64,000 nucleotides of DNA from Magicicada septendecula. Taxonomy: Eukaryota > Arthropoda > Insecta > Hemiptera > Cicadidae. The translations under genes and the position numbers were made by a program. The first letter of the stretch is position 1; every line of letters begins with the position of its first letter. The DNA is taken from assembly GCA_034769895.1 (NCBI GenBank), contig CM068375.1, forward strand, positions 252,877,542-252,941,541. The letters run 5' to 3'. The notes beneath the pieces were generated by a model. That model did no database searches and was not told the DNA's origin. It saw only the letters and a list, made by a program, of their open reading frames with translations. This document shows positions 23,658 to 38,130 of this stretch, piece by piece.

Positions 23658-26296
23658 ATGTACACAAACAACATAACCACAATTCCATATAACCACATTA
23701 ACAAATTGTTAAACAAATTTCAAACAAGAAAAAAACAACTAATGAACGCAAACATGAACATATACTTCAATAGACAATGCCAAAAACATAAATTAACACC
23801 TAAATACATCAACATAAACACAAACAACAAAAATATGACTGCACAAAAAACTATAAAACAAGCACAAAGGCTATGGATACAAAACGAAATTAATCAATTA
23901 TACAGTAAGAAATATAGAATAACACTAGACATATACAAACTCCACTTAAAGCTAACAAGTTTATTACATCCAATCACTTGGAATAATAAATACAATAACA
24001 TAGAAAATAAAATAAGATTTGAAAAAAACAAAAAGACTTATACAATCAACAAAAAACTTAACACATTAAAACAACAAAACAAAAATCAAGAACAAAAAAA
24101 CAAAAATAAACACACATTTTACCCTCGAACCATTAACCTTAGCAATACAGAATTTAACAAAAAAGAAACAGAATATTTAAACAATATGCCAAAAACTAAC
24201 ATAACCCAAAATGCAAACAAAAATCTAGAAAATTTAATAGTAGAAACAGAATTTGCCATTAACCTAATAAAAGACAATATACAAGAAGAAAAAAGAACAG
24301 AAGCAACACATATAATTAAAAAATAATCACTATCGAAATGAAAAACAAAGATAAACAAAAGAAAAACAATAAAACAATAAAAGAAATTAAAATAAAGTAA
24401 AGAACAATAATTTAATAATAACTAAAGCAGACAAAAGTCAAGCAACAGTAATCATTGATAAAGCAGACTACATAAAAAAAAATTGAAGACTTCATCAACA
24501 ATAATAAATGCGTACAACTAGATAAAAACCCAACAGAAACTATCTTAAACAAACAATAAAACTAATAAAAACAACTAAAAACATTTTCAACAATAAAAAC
24601 ATAGACATATATATAAACAATAATCCAGAACCACCTAAAATGAATAGCCTAATAAAAATACACAAATTAAACAACCCAATACGACCATTAATCAATTTCA
24701 AAAAAGCTCCTACATACAAAATAGCAAAAATAATAGCACAAAAACTAAAAAGTAACCATCTAACAAATAACCATCATAACATAAAAAATACATACGAATT
24801 AATAGACAAACTAAAAATAATAAATATAAATGAAAATACATTTTTCACATCATATGACATAACAAACATGTACACTAATATCCCAGTAGAAGAAACAATT
24901 GACATAATAATAAACAAACTTAAAGAACAAAATGAAAACAAACAATATATAACCGAAATAAAAAATAGTCTCCAACTAATACTAAAACAAAATTACTTTG
25001 AATTTAATAGCAAAATTTATCAACAGAAAGAAGGTTTAGCAATGGGATCACCATTATCAAGCATAATAGCAGAAATATTCCTACAACACATAGACACCAA
25101 AATACAAAATATCATAAAAACACATGACGCAAATGGCATATGGATAAGATATGCAGATGATGGACTATATGTATCAAATAACAAAAACACAAATGCAGAG
25201 AACATACTGAAACAAATCAATAACATACATCCCAAAATACAATACACAGAAGAAAAAGAAAAACATAACAAAATCAACTATTTAGACATAACCATCACAA
25301 GATATAACAAACACATACAATATGCAATATATAGAAAACCAACTTCCACTAACACCATTATACCTAACCATTCTGATCACCCACCACAACATAAAATGGC
25401 AGCATTTTATTCGTTATTTAACAGAATGTACAAAATACCCCTAAACAAACAAGAAACTGACAAAGAAAGAAATATAATATACCAAATTGGTTATGCAAAT
25501 GGATACAATAAAAATACTATGATCAAAATAGAAAATAAAATCAAATACAAAATAAAAACTGAACAATTAAGAATTAATCAAACTGAACAACACATAAATA
25601 ATAACAACAAAAAAAAAATGGGCCACATTCACATATATAAATAATAAAATGACGAAACTAACAAAACTATTTAAAAACACAGATATAAAAATAGCATACA
25701 AAACTAATAAAAATAAATTACAAAATCTAAATAGCTCACATAACAAAGATAATACAACAACCAACGGTATATACAAAATTGAATGCCAAGATTGCAATAA
25801 ATGTTATATAGGACAAACAAAAAAACAGCTGAAAAAACGTTATTTTGAACACCTAAATGCATACAAAAAACCAGATATATATAAATCCAATTTAGCCACA
25901 CATGCAATAAACACAGGACATGAATTCCCAGACATAACCAATGTAACACTAATAAAACATATACCACACAAAGGCACCATAATGAACATTTGGGAAAATT
26001 TACAGATTTACAAACATAAAACACAAAACAAATTAATACCAGAACAAATACAAATCAATACAAAACATGACACAATATTCAAAGCACTCAACATCGAAAA
26101 TACACAAAATACAAAAACAAATACCACAGCCACACACAATAATGCAACTTTAAAAGACCAAAGACCAACAAACTGCCTTAATAACATCCAAAAGCCAACA
26201 CACAAATACTTCACCAGAAACAAGATGGCGAAGGCTGAAGATGTGAGTACAGGAACTCTCGAAACATGTTCCACAAATAGAAAAATAACATCTTGA
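23658..26296 (+). pseudogene. Unit 9: broken PLE ORF, sister of unit 5
   Basis: Matches unit 5 at an offset of 11557 bp, including the shared stem II change in its ribozyme. Extra private breaks are a 6-A run at 24318-24323 (-1, TAA at 24324-24326) and a second lost A near 24390. The 9-A run (24474-24482) and 3-A run (24537-24539) are inherited. The RT part is open in 24640-25644, ending after a 10-A run at 25609-25618; the endonuclease and tail are open in 25649-26296. Confidence 0.9.
26221..26295 (+). ncRNA. Hammerhead ribozyme, unit 9, stem II mismatch
   Basis: A to T at 26244, as in unit 5; otherwise consensus. Confidence 0.62.
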
Positions 26297-27146
26297 GGTA
26301 AATTTATATATAAATATTAAATGTATTATATACATCAAGAAACGGACTGTAGCAGAAAGTGATTGAAATAATATAACCATACAAGGTAAATAAGCCTACA
26401 GTGAAAAAACGAAAAGTGAGGTTATAAAACAAATGCAAAAACAAAAGTGTAGCCTATAGTGAAAAAAATAGTGAAGTGAATATCAAATTAAGTGAAATCA
26501 ACTACCAAATAACGGATAACAAATCATCTCACACATAAATATACATTAACATGTACACAAACAACATAACCACAATTCCATATAACCACATTAACAAATT
26601 GTTAAACAAATTTCAAACAAGAAAAAAACAACTAATGAACGCAAACATGAACATATACTTCAATAGACAATGCCAAAAACATAAATTAACACCTAAATAC
26701 ATCAACATAAACACAAACAACAAAAATATGACTGCACAAAAAACTATAAAACAAGCACAAAGGCTATGGATACAAAACGAAATTAATCAATTATACAGTA
26801 AGAAATACAGAATAACACTAGACATATACAAACTACACTTAGAGCTAACAAGTTTATTACATCCAATCACTTGGAATAATAAATACAATAACATAGAAAA
26901 TAAAATAAGATTTGAAAAAAACAAAAAGACTTATACAATCAACAAAAACTTAACACATTAAAACAACAAAACAAAAATCAAGAACAAAAAAACAATAATA
27001 TACACACATTTTACCCTCGAACCATTAACCTTAGCAATACAGAATTTAACAAAAAAGAAAGAGAATATTTAAACAATATGTCAAAAACTAACATAACCCA
27101 AAATGCAAACAAAAATCTAGAAAATTTAATAGTAGAAACAGAATTT

Positions 27147-27156
27147 GCCATGCCAT
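27147..27156 (+). repeat. GCCAT direct duplication at subfamily junction
   Basis: Other units read TTTGCCATTAACC; here TTTGCCATGCCATTAACC. Left of it the sequence follows unit 6, right of it the F subfamily. Confidence 0.75.
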
Positions 27157-29118
27157 TAACCTAATAAAAGACAATATACAAGAAGAAAAAAGAACAGAAG
27201 CAACACATATAATTAAAAAAATAATCACTAGCGAAATGAAAAACAAAGATAAACAAAAGAAAAACAATAAAACAATAAAAGAAATAAAAAATAAAGTAAA
27301 GAACAATAATTTAATAATAACTAAAGCAGACAAAAGTCAAGCAACAGTAATCGTTGATAAAGCAGACTACATAAAAAAAAATTGAAGACTTCATCAACAA
27401 TAATAAATGCGTACAACTAGATAAAAACCCAACAGAAAACTATCTTAAACAAACAATAAAACTAATAAAAACTACTAAAAACATTTTCAACAATAAAAAC
27501 ATAGACATATATATAAACAATAATCCAGAACCACCTAAAATGAATAGCCTAATAAAAATACACAAAGTAAACAACCCAATACGACCATTAATCAATTTCA
27601 AAAAGCTCCTACATACAAAATAGCAAAAATAATAGCACAAAAACTAAAAAGTAATCATCTAACAAATAACCATCGTAACATAAAAAATACATACGAATTA
27701 ATAGACAAACTAAAAATAATAAATATAAATGAAAATACATTTTTCACATCATATGACATAACAAACATGTACACTAATATCCCAGTAGAAGAAACAATTG
27801 ACATAATAATAAACAAACTTAAAGAACAAAATGAAAACAAACAATATATAACCGAAATAAAAAAAAGTCTCCAACTAATACTAAAACAAAATTACTTTGA
27901 ATTTAATAGCAAAATTTATCAACAGAAAGAAGGTTTAGCAATGGGATCACCATTATCAAGCATAATAGCAGAAATATTCCTAAAACACATAGACACCAAA
28001 ATACAAAATATCATAAAAACACATGACCCAAATGGCATATGGATAAGATATGCAGATGATGGACTATATGTATCAAATAACAAAAACACAAATGCAGAGA
28101 ACATACTGAAACAAATCAATAACATACATCCCAAAATACAATTCACAGAAGAAAAAGAAAAACATAACAAAATCAACTATTTAGACATAACCATCACAAG
28201 ATATAACAAACACATAAAATATGCAATATATAGAAAACCAACTTCCACTAACATCATTATACCTAACCATTCTGATCACCCACCACAACATAAAATGGCA
28301 GCATTTTATTCGTTATTTAACAGAATGTACAAAATACCCCTAAACAAACAAGAAACTGACAAAGAAAGAAATATAATATACCAAATTGGTTATGCAAATT
28401 GATACAATAAAAATACTATGATCAAAATAGAAAATAAAATCAAATACAAAATAAAAACTGAACAATTAAGAATTAATCAAACTGAACAACACATAAATAA
28501 TAACAACAGCAACAAATGGGCCACATTCACATATATAAATAATAAAATGACGAAACTAACAAAACTATTTAAAAACACAGATATAAAAATAGCATACAAA
28601 ACTAATAAAAATAAATTACAAAATCTAAATAGCTCACATAACAAAGATAATACAACAACCAACGGTATATACAAAATTGAATGCCAAGATTGCAATAAAT
28701 GTTATATAGGACAAACAAAAAAACAGCTGAAAAAACGTTATTTTGAACTCCTAAATGCATACAAAAAACCAGATATATATAAATCCAATTTAGCCACACA
28801 TGCAATAAACACAGGACATGAATTCCCAGACATAACCAATGTAACACTAATAAAACATATACCACACAAAGGCACCATAATGAACATTTGGGAAAATTTA
28901 CAGATTTACAAACATGAAACACAAAACAAATTAATACCAGAAAAAATATAAATCAATACAAAACATGACACAATATTCAAAGCACTCAACATCGAAAATA
29001 CACAAAATACAAAAACAGATACCACAGCCACACACAATAATGCAACTTTAAAAGACCAAAGACCAACAAACTGCCTTAATAACATCCAGAAGCCAACACA
29101 CAAATACTTCACCAGAAA

Positions 29119-29193
29119 CAAGATGGCGAAGGCTGAAGATGAGAGTACAGGAACTCTCGAAACATGTTCCACAAATAGAAAAATAACATCTTG
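29119..29193 (+). ncRNA. Hammerhead ribozyme, unit 10
   Basis: Consensus core at 29133-29161. In F units the protein frame stops upstream at TAA (here 28949-28951), so this stretch is non-coding yet still consensus. Confidence 0.68.
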
Positions 29194-29448
29194 AGGTAAA
29201 TTTATATATAAATATTAAATGTATTATATACATCAAGAAACGGACTGTAGCAGAAAGTGATTGAAATAATATAACCATACAAGGTAAATAAGCCTACAGT
29301 GAAAAAACGAAAAGTGAGGTTATAAAACAAATGCAAAAACAAAAGTGTAGCCTATAGTGAAAAAAATAATGAAGTGAATATCAAATTAAGTAAAATCAAC
29401 TACAAAATAACGGATAACAAATGATCTCTCACATAAATATACATTAAC

Positions 29449-32089
29449 ATGTACACAAACAACATAACCACAGTTCCATATAACCACATTACCAAATTGT
29501 TAAACAAATTTCAAACACGAAAAAAACAACTAATGAACACAAACATGAACATATACTTCAATAGACAATGCCAAAAACATAAATTAACACCTAAATACAT
29601 CAACATAAACACAAACAACAAAAATATGACTGCACAAAAAACTATAAAACAAGCACAAAGGCTATGGATACAAAACGAAATTAATCAATTATACAGTAAG
29701 AAAAATAGCATAACACTAGACATATACAAACTACACTTAGAGCTAACAAGTTTATTACATCCAATCACTTGCAATAATAAATACAATAACATAGAAAATA
29801 AAATAAGATTTGAAAAAAACAAAAAGACTTATACAATCAACAAAAAAATTAACACATTAAAACAACAAAACAAAAATCAAGAACAAAAAAACAATAATAT
29901 ACACACATTTTACCCTCGAACCATTAACCTTAGCAATACAGAATTTAACAAAAAAGAAACAGAATATTTAAACAATATTTCGAAAACTAACATAACCCAA
30001 AATGCAAACAAAAATCTAGAAAATTTAATAGTAGAAACAGAATTTGCCATTAACCTAATAAAAGACAATATACAAGAAGAAAAAAGAACAGAAGCAACAC
30101 ATATAATTAAAAAAATAATCACTAGCGAAATGAAAAACAAAGATAAACAAAAGAAAAACAATAAAACAATAAAAGAAATAAAAAATAAAGTAAAGAACAA
30201 TAATTTAATAATAACTAAAGCAGACAAAAGTCAAGCAACAGTAATCGTTGATAAAGCAGACTACATAAAAAAAAATTGAAGACTTCATCAACAATAATAA
30301 ATGCGTACAACTAGATAAAAACCCAACAGAAAACTATCTTAAACAAACAATAAAACTAATAAAAACTACTAAAAACATTTTCAACAATAAAAACATAGAC
30401 ATATATATAAACAATAATCCAGAACCACCTAAAATGAATAGCCTAATAAAAATACACAAAGTAAACAACCCAATACGACCATTAATCAATTTCAAAAAAG
30501 CTCCTACATACAAAATAGCAAAAATAATAGCACAAAAACTAAAAAGTAACCATCTAACAAATAACCATCGTAACATAAAAAATACATACGAATTAATAGA
30601 CAAACTAAAAATAATAAATATAAATGAAAATACATTTTTCACATCATATGACATAACAAACATGTACACTAATATCCCAGTAGAAGAAACAATTGACATA
30701 ATAATAAACAAACTTAAAGAACAAAATGAAAACAAACAATATATAACCGAAATAAAAAAAAGTCTCCAACTAATACTAAAACAAAATTACTTTGAATTTA
30801 ATAGCAAAATTTATCAACAGAAAGAAGGTTTAGCAATGGGATCACCATTATCAAGCATAATAGCAGAAATATTCCTAAAACACATAGACACCAAAATACA
30901 AAATATCATAAAAACACATGACCCAAATGGCATATGGATAAGATATGCAGATGATGGACTATATGTATCAAATAACAAAAACACAAATGCAGAGAACATA
31001 CTGAAACAAATCAATAACATACATCCCAAAATACAATTCACAGAAGAAAAAGAAAAACATAACAAAATCAACTATTTAGACATAACCATCACAAGATATA
31101 ACAAACACATAAAATATGCAATATATAGAAAACCAACTTCCACTAACATCATTATACCTAACCATTCTGATCACCCACCACAACATAAAATGGCAGCATT
31201 TTATTCGTTATTTAACAGAATGTACAAAATACCCCTAAACAAACAAGAAACTGACAAAGAAAGAAATATAATATACCAAATTGGTTATGCAAATTGATAC
31301 AATAAAAATACTATGATCAAAATAGAAAATAAAATCAAATACAAAATAAAAACTGAACAATTAAGAATTAATCAAACTGAACAACACATAAATAATAACA
31401 ACAGCAACAAATGGGCCACATTCACATATATAAATAATAAAATGACGAAACTAACAAAACTATTTAAAAACACAGATATAAAAATAGCATACAAAACTAA
31501 TAAAAATAAATTACAAAATCTAAATAGCTCACATAACAAAGATAATACAACAACCAACGGTATATACAAAATTGAATGCCAAGATTGCAATAAATGTTAT
31601 ATAGGACAAACAAAAAAACAGCTGAAAAAACGTTATTTTGAACTCCTAAATGCATACAAAAAACCAGATATATATAAATCCAATTTAGCCACACATGCAA
31701 TAAACACAGGACATGAATTCCCAGACATAACCAATGTAACACTAATAAAACATATACCACACAAAGGCACCATAATGAACATTTGGGAAAATTTACAGAT
31801 TTACAAACATGAAACACAAAACAAATTAATACCAGAAAAAATATAAATCAATACAAAACATGACACAATATTCAAAGCACTCAACATCGAAAATACACAA
31901 AATACAAAAACAGATACCACAGCCACACACAATAATGCAACTTTAAAAGACCAAAGACCAACAAACTGCCTTAATAACATCCAGAAGCCAACACACAAAT
32001 ACTTCACCAGAAACAAGATGGCGAAGGCTGAAGATGAGAGTACAGGAACTCTCGAAACATGTTCCACAAATAGAAAAATAACATCTTGA
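29449..32089 (+). pseudogene. Unit 11: F-subfamily PLE ORF, only three lesions
   Basis: The cleanest F unit. The frame is open from the ATG to 30279, where the 9-A run 30267-30275 causes a +1 shift. The RT frame continues in 30434-31297 to TGA, and after that single nonsense codon the frame is open again in 31313-31846 to TAA (AAATATAA where other groups read CAAATACAA). The TAA removes the last ~85 residues but leaves the GIY-YIG core. F-specific missense changes include ITCNN for ITWNN and FELL for FEHL (His to Leu at a position conserved in the other units' endonuclease). Confidence 0.92.
32014..32088 (+). ncRNA. Hammerhead ribozyme, unit 11
   Basis: Consensus core at 32028-32056, ACATGT 32057-32062. 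Confidence 0.68.
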
Positions 32090-32343
32090 GGTAAATTTAT
32101 ATATAAATATTAAATGTATTATATACATCAAGAAACGGACTGTAGCAGAAAGTGATTGAAATAATATAACCATACAAGGTAAATAAGCCTACAGTGAAAA
32201 AACGAAAAGTGAGGTTATAAAACAAATGCAAAAACAAAAGTGTAGCCTATAGTGAAAAAAATAATGAAGTGAATATCAAATTAAGTAAAATCAACTACCA
32301 AATAACGGATAACAAATCATCTCTCACATAAATATACATTAAC

Positions 32344-34983
32344 ATGTACACAAACAACATAACCACAATTCCATATAACCACATTACCAAATTGTTAAAC
32401 AAATTTCAAACACGAAAAAAACAACTAATGAACACAAACATGAACATATACTTCAATAGACAATGCCAAAAACATAAATTAACACCTAAATACATCAACA
32501 TAAACACAAACAACAAAAATATGACTGCACAAAAAACTATAAAACAAGCACAAAGGCTATGGATACAAAACGAAATTAATCAATTATACAGTAAGAAAAA
32601 TAGCATAACACTAGACATATACAAACTACACTTAGAGCTAACAAGTTTATTACATCCAATCACTTGCAATAATAAATACAATAACATAGAAAATAAAATA
32701 AGATTTGAAAAAAACAAAAAGACTTATACAATCAACAAAAAAATTAACACATTAAAACAACAAAACAAAAATCAAGAACAAAAAAACAATAATATACACA
32801 CATTTTACCCTCGAACCATTAACCTTAGCAATACAGATTTTAACAAAAAAGAAACAGAATATTTAAACAATATTTTGAAAACTAACATAACCCAAAATGC
32901 AAACAAAAATCTAGAAAATTTAATAGTAGAAACAGAATTTGCCATTAACCTAATAAAAGACAATATACAAGAAGAAAAAAGAACAGAAGCAACACATATA
33001 ATTAAAAAAATAATCACTAGCGAAATGAAAAACAAAGATAAACAAAAGAAAAACAATAAAACAATAAAAGAAATTAAAAATAAAGTAAAGAACAATAATT
33101 TAATAATAACTAAAGCAGACAAAAGTCAAGCAACAGTAATCGTTGATAAAGCAGACTACATAAAAAAAAATTGAAGACTTCATCAACAATAATAAATGCG
33201 TACAACTAGATAAAAACCCAACAGAAAACTATCTTAAACAAACAATAAAACTAATAAAAACAACTAAAAACATTTTCAACAATAAAAACATAGACATATA
33301 TATAAACAATAATCCAGAACCACCTAAAATGAATAGCCTAATAAAAATACACAAAGTAAACAACCCAATACGACCATTAATCAATTTCAAAAAAGCTCCT
33401 ACATACAAAATAGCAAAAATAATAGCACAAAAACTAAAAAGTAACCATCTAACAAATAACCATCGTAACATAAAAAATACATACGAATTAATAGACAAAC
33501 TAAAAATAATAAATATAAATGAAAATACATTTTTCACATCATATGACATAACAAACATGTACACTAATATCCCAGTAGAAGAAACAATTGACATAATAAT
33601 AAACAAACTTAAAGAACAAAATGAAAACAAACAATATATAACCGAAATAAAAAATAGTCTCCAACTAATACTAAAACAAAATTACTTTGAATTTAATAGC
33701 AAAATTTATCAACAGAAAGAAGGTTTAGCAATGGGATCACCATTATCAAGCATAATAGCAGAAATATTCCTACAACACATAGACACCAAAATACAAAATA
33801 TCATAAAAACACATGACCCAAATGGCATATGGATAAGATATGCAGATGATGGACTATATGTATCAAATACAAAAACACAAATGCAGAGAACATACTGAAA
33901 CAAATCAATAACATACATCCCAAAATACAATTCACAGAAGAAAAAGAAAAACATAACAAAATCAACTATTTAGACATAACCATCACAAGATATAACAAAC
34001 ACATAAAATATGCAATATATAGAAAACCAACTTCCACTAACATCATTATACCTAACCATTCTGATCACCCACCACAACATAAAATGGCAGCATTTTATTC
34101 GTTATTTAACAGAATGTACAAAATACCCCTAAACAAACAAGAAACTGACAAAGAAAGAAATATAATATACCAAATTGGTTATGCAAATTGATACAATAAA
34201 AATACTATGATCAAAATAGAAAATAAAATCAAATACAAAATAAAAACTGAACAATTAAGAATTAATCAAACTGAACAACACATAAATAATAACAACAGCA
34301 ACAAATGGGCCACATTCACATATATAAATAATAAAATGACGAAACTAACAAAACTATTTAAAAACACAGATATAAAAATAGCATACAAAACTAATAAAAA
34401 TAAATTACAAAATCTAAATAGCTCACATAACAAAGATAATACAACAACCAACGGTATATACAAAATTGAATGCCAAGATTGCAATAAATGTTATATAGGA
34501 CAAACAAGAAAACAGCTGAAAAAACGTTATTTTGAACTCCTAAATGCATACAAAAAACCAGATATATATAAATCCAATTTAGCCACACATGCAATAAACA
34601 CAGGACATGAATTCCCAGACATAACCAATGTAACACTAATAAAACATATACCACACAAAGGCACCATAATGAACATTTGGGAAAATTTACAGATTTACAA
34701 ACATGAAACACAAAACAAATTAATACCAGAAAAAATATAAATCAATACAAAACATGACACAATATTCAAAGCACTCAACATCGAAAATACACAAAATACA
34801 AAAACAGATACCACAGCCACACACAATAATGCAACTTTAAAAGACCAAAGACCAACAAACTGCCTTAATAACATCCAGAAACCAACACACAAATACTTCA
34901 CCAGAAACAAGATGGCGAAGGCTGAAGATGAGAGTACAGGAACTCTCGAAACATGTTCCACAAATAGAAAAATAACATCTTGA
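32344..34983 (+). pseudogene. Unit 12: F-subfamily PLE ORF
   Basis: Open in 32344-33174 (9-A run 33162-33170) and then in 33329-33898, where a lost A near 33868-33870 (ATACAAAAAC for ATAACAAAAAC) shifts the frame just after YADD. TGA 34189-34191 and TAA 34738-34740 are inherited. The lost A also occurs in units 13 and 14, which add a further one. A private Lys to Arg change gives YIGQTRKQ. Confidence 0.92.
34908..34982 (+). ncRNA. Hammerhead ribozyme, unit 12
   Basis: Consensus core at 34922-34950, ACATGT 34951-34956. Confidence 0.68.
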
Positions 34984-35237
34984 GGTAAATTTATATATAA
35001 ATATTAAATGTATTATATACATCAAGAAACGGACTGTAGCAGAAAGTGATTGAAATAATATAACCATACAAGGTAAATAAGCCTACAGTGAAAAAACGAA
35101 AAGTGAGGTTATAAAACAAATGCAAAAACAAAAGTGTAGCCTATAGTGAAAAAAATAATGAAGTGAATATCAAATTAAGTAAAATCAACTACCAAATAAC
35201 GGATAACAAATCATCTCTCACATAAATATACATTAAC

Positions 35238-37876
35238 ATGTACACAAACAACATAACCACAATTCCATATAACCACATTACCAAATTGTTAAACAAATTT
35301 CAAACACGAAAAAAACAACTAATGAACACAAACATGAACATATACTTCAATAGACAATGCCAAAAACATAAATTAACACCTAAATACATCAACATAAACA
35401 CAAACAACAAAAATATGACTGCACAAAAAACTATAAAACAAGCACAAAGGCTATGGATACAAAACGAAATTAATCAATTATACAGTAAGAAAAATAGCAT
35501 AACACTAGACATATACAAACTACACTTAGATCTAACAAGTTTATTACATCCAATCACTTGCAATAATAAATACAATAACATAGAAAATAAAATAAGATTT
35601 GAAAAAAACAAAAAGACTTATACAATCAACAAAAAAATTAACACATTAAAACAACAAAACAAAAATCAAGAACAAAAAAACAATAATATACACACATTTT
35701 ACCCTCGAACCATTAACCTTAGCAATACAGATTTTAACAAAAAAGAAACAGAATATTTAAACAATATTTCGAAAACTAACATAACCCAAAATGCAAACAA
35801 AAATCTAGAAAATTTAATAGTAGAAACAGAATTTGCCATTAACCTAATAAAAGACAATATACAAGAAGAAAAAAGAACAGAAGCAACACATATAATTAAA
35901 AAAATAATCACTAGCGAAATGAAAAACAAAGATAAACAAAAGAAAAACAATAAAACAATAAAAGAAATTAAAAATAAAGTAAAGAACAATAATTTAATAA
36001 TAACTAAAGCAGACAAAAGTCAAGCAACAGTAATCGTTGATAAAGCAGACTACATAAAAAAAAATTGAAGACTTCATCAACAATAATAAATGCGTACAAC
36101 TAGATAAAAACCCAACAGAAAACTATCTTAAACAAACAATAAAACTAATAAAAACAACTAAAAACATTTTCAACAATAAAAACATAGACATATATATAAA
36201 CAATAATCCAGAACCACCTAAAATGAATAGCCTAATAAAAATACACAAAGTAAACAACCCAATACGACCATTAATCAATTTCAAAAAAGCTCCTACATAC
36301 AAAATAGCAAAAATAATAGCACAAAAACTAAAAAGTAACCATCTAACAAATAACCATCGTAACATAAAAAATACATACGAATTAATAGACAAACTAAAAA
36401 TAATAAATATAAATGAAAATACATTTTTCACATCATATGACATAACAAACATGTACACTAATATCCCAGTAGAAGAAACAATTGACATAATAATAAACAA
36501 ACTTAAAGAACAAAATGAAAACAAACAATATATAACCGAAATAAAAAATAGTCTCCAACTAATACTAAAACAAAATTACTTTGAATTTAATAGCAAAATT
36601 TATCAACAGAAAGAAGGTTTAGCAATGGGATCACCATTATCAAGCATAATAGCAGAAATATTCCTACAACACATAGACACCAAAATACAAAATATCATAA
36701 AACACATGACCCAAATGGCATATGGATAAGATATGCAGATGATGGACTATATGTATCAAATACAAAAACACAAATGCAGAGAACATACTGAAACAAATCA
36801 ATAACATACATCCCAAAATACAATTCACAGAAGAAAAAGAAAAACATAACAAAATCAACTATTTAGACATAACCATCACAAGATATAACAAACACATAAA
36901 ATATGCAATATATAGAAAACCAACTTCCACTAACATCATTATACCTAACCATTCTGATCACCCACCACAACATAAAATGGCAGCATTTTATTCGTTATTT
37001 AACAGAATGTACAAAATACCCCTAAACAAACAAGAAACTGACAAAGAAAGAAATATAATATACCAAATTGGTTATGCAAATTGATACAATAAAAATACTA
37101 TGATCAAAATAGAAAATAAAATCAAATACAAAATAAAAACTGAACAATTAAGAATTAATCAAACTGAACAACACATAAATAATAACAACAGCAACAAATG
37201 GGCCACATTCACATATATAAATAATAAAATGACGAAACTAACAAAACTATTTAAAAACACAGATATAAAAATAGCATACAAAACTAATAAAAATAAATTA
37301 CAAAATCTAAATAGCTCACATAACAAAGATAATACAACAACCAACGGTATATACAAAATTGAATGCCAAGATTGCAATAAATGTTATATAGGACAAACAA
37401 AAAAACAGCTGAAAAAACGTTATTTTGAACTCCTAAATGCATACAAAAAACCAGATATATATAAATCCAATTTAGCCACACATGCAATAAACACAGGACA
37501 TGAATTCCCAGACATAACCAATGTAACACTAATAAAACATATACCACACAAAGGCACCATAATGAACATTTGGGAAAATTTACAGATTTACAAACATGAA
37601 ACACAAAACAAATTAATACCAGAAAAAATATAAATCAATACAAAACATGACACAATATTCAAAGCACTCAACATCGAAAATACACAAAATACAAAAACAG
37701 ATACCACAGCCACACACAATAATGCAACTTTAAAAGACCAAAGACCAACAAACTGCCTTAATAACATCCAGAAACCAACACACAAATACTTCACCAGAAA
37801 CAAGATGGCGAAGGCTGAAGATGAGAGTACAGGAACTCTCGAAACATGTTCCACAAATAGAAAAATAACATCTTGA
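35238..37876 (+). pseudogene. Unit 13: F-subfamily PLE ORF, twin of unit 14
   Basis: Open in 35238-36068 and 36223-36729. The second piece ends because an A is lost at 36699-36702, just before motif C, so YADD is out of frame with motifs A and B. The unit 12 deletion is also present (near 36759). TGA is at 37082-37084 and TAA at 37631-37633. Same length as unit 14 (2893 bp). Confidence 0.92.
37801..37875 (+). ncRNA. Hammerhead ribozyme, unit 13
   Basis: Consensus core at 37815-37843, ACATGT 37844-37849. Confidence 0.68.
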
Positions 37877-38130
37877 GGTAAATTTATATATAAATATTAA
37901 ATGTATTATATACATCAAGAAACGGACTGTAGCAGAAAGTGATTGAAATAATATAACCATACAAGGTAAATAAGCCTACAGTGAAAAAACGAAAAGTGAG
38001 GTTATAAAACAAATGCAAAAACAAAAGTGTAGCCTATAGTGAAAAAAATAATGAAGTGAATATCAAATTAAGTAAAATCAACTACCAAATAACGGATAAC
38101 AAATCATCTCTCACATAAATATACATTAAC

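Larger units (their letters stand above)
21180..27146 (+). repeat. Higher-order block B, right copy (units 8 to 10)
   Basis: Counterpart of about 9620-15590. It ends abruptly at the GCCAT duplication (27147-27156), beyond which unit 10 no longer follows unit 6. Confidence 0.7.
26551..29194 (+). pseudogene. Unit 10: chimeric PLE ORF spanning the subfamily junction
   Basis: The 5' part copies unit 6 (same 5-A slip, here 26944-26948, and the same ERE in place of ETE). At 27147-27156 GCCAT is present twice, and from there on the sequence has F-subfamily markers (CGTTGATAAAG, AAAGTAAACAAC). Further breaks are the 9-A run 27373-27381, a 5-A run at 27600-27604 (-1) before the RT core, TGA at 28400-28402 and TAA at 28949-28951. 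RT motifs A to E are open in 27767-28402; the endonuclease up to the catalytic-type Glu is open in 28418-28951. Confidence 0.9.

Noticed and set aside
30334..30735. Recurrent - strand ORFs (up to 176 aa), hydrophobic and Phe/Leu/Ile/Val/Cys-rich, at the same place in every unit
   Set aside because: They are antisense shadows of an A-rich coding strand with few T-rich stops; they recur only because the DNA recurs, and they lie opposite recognised RT and GIY-YIG motifs.
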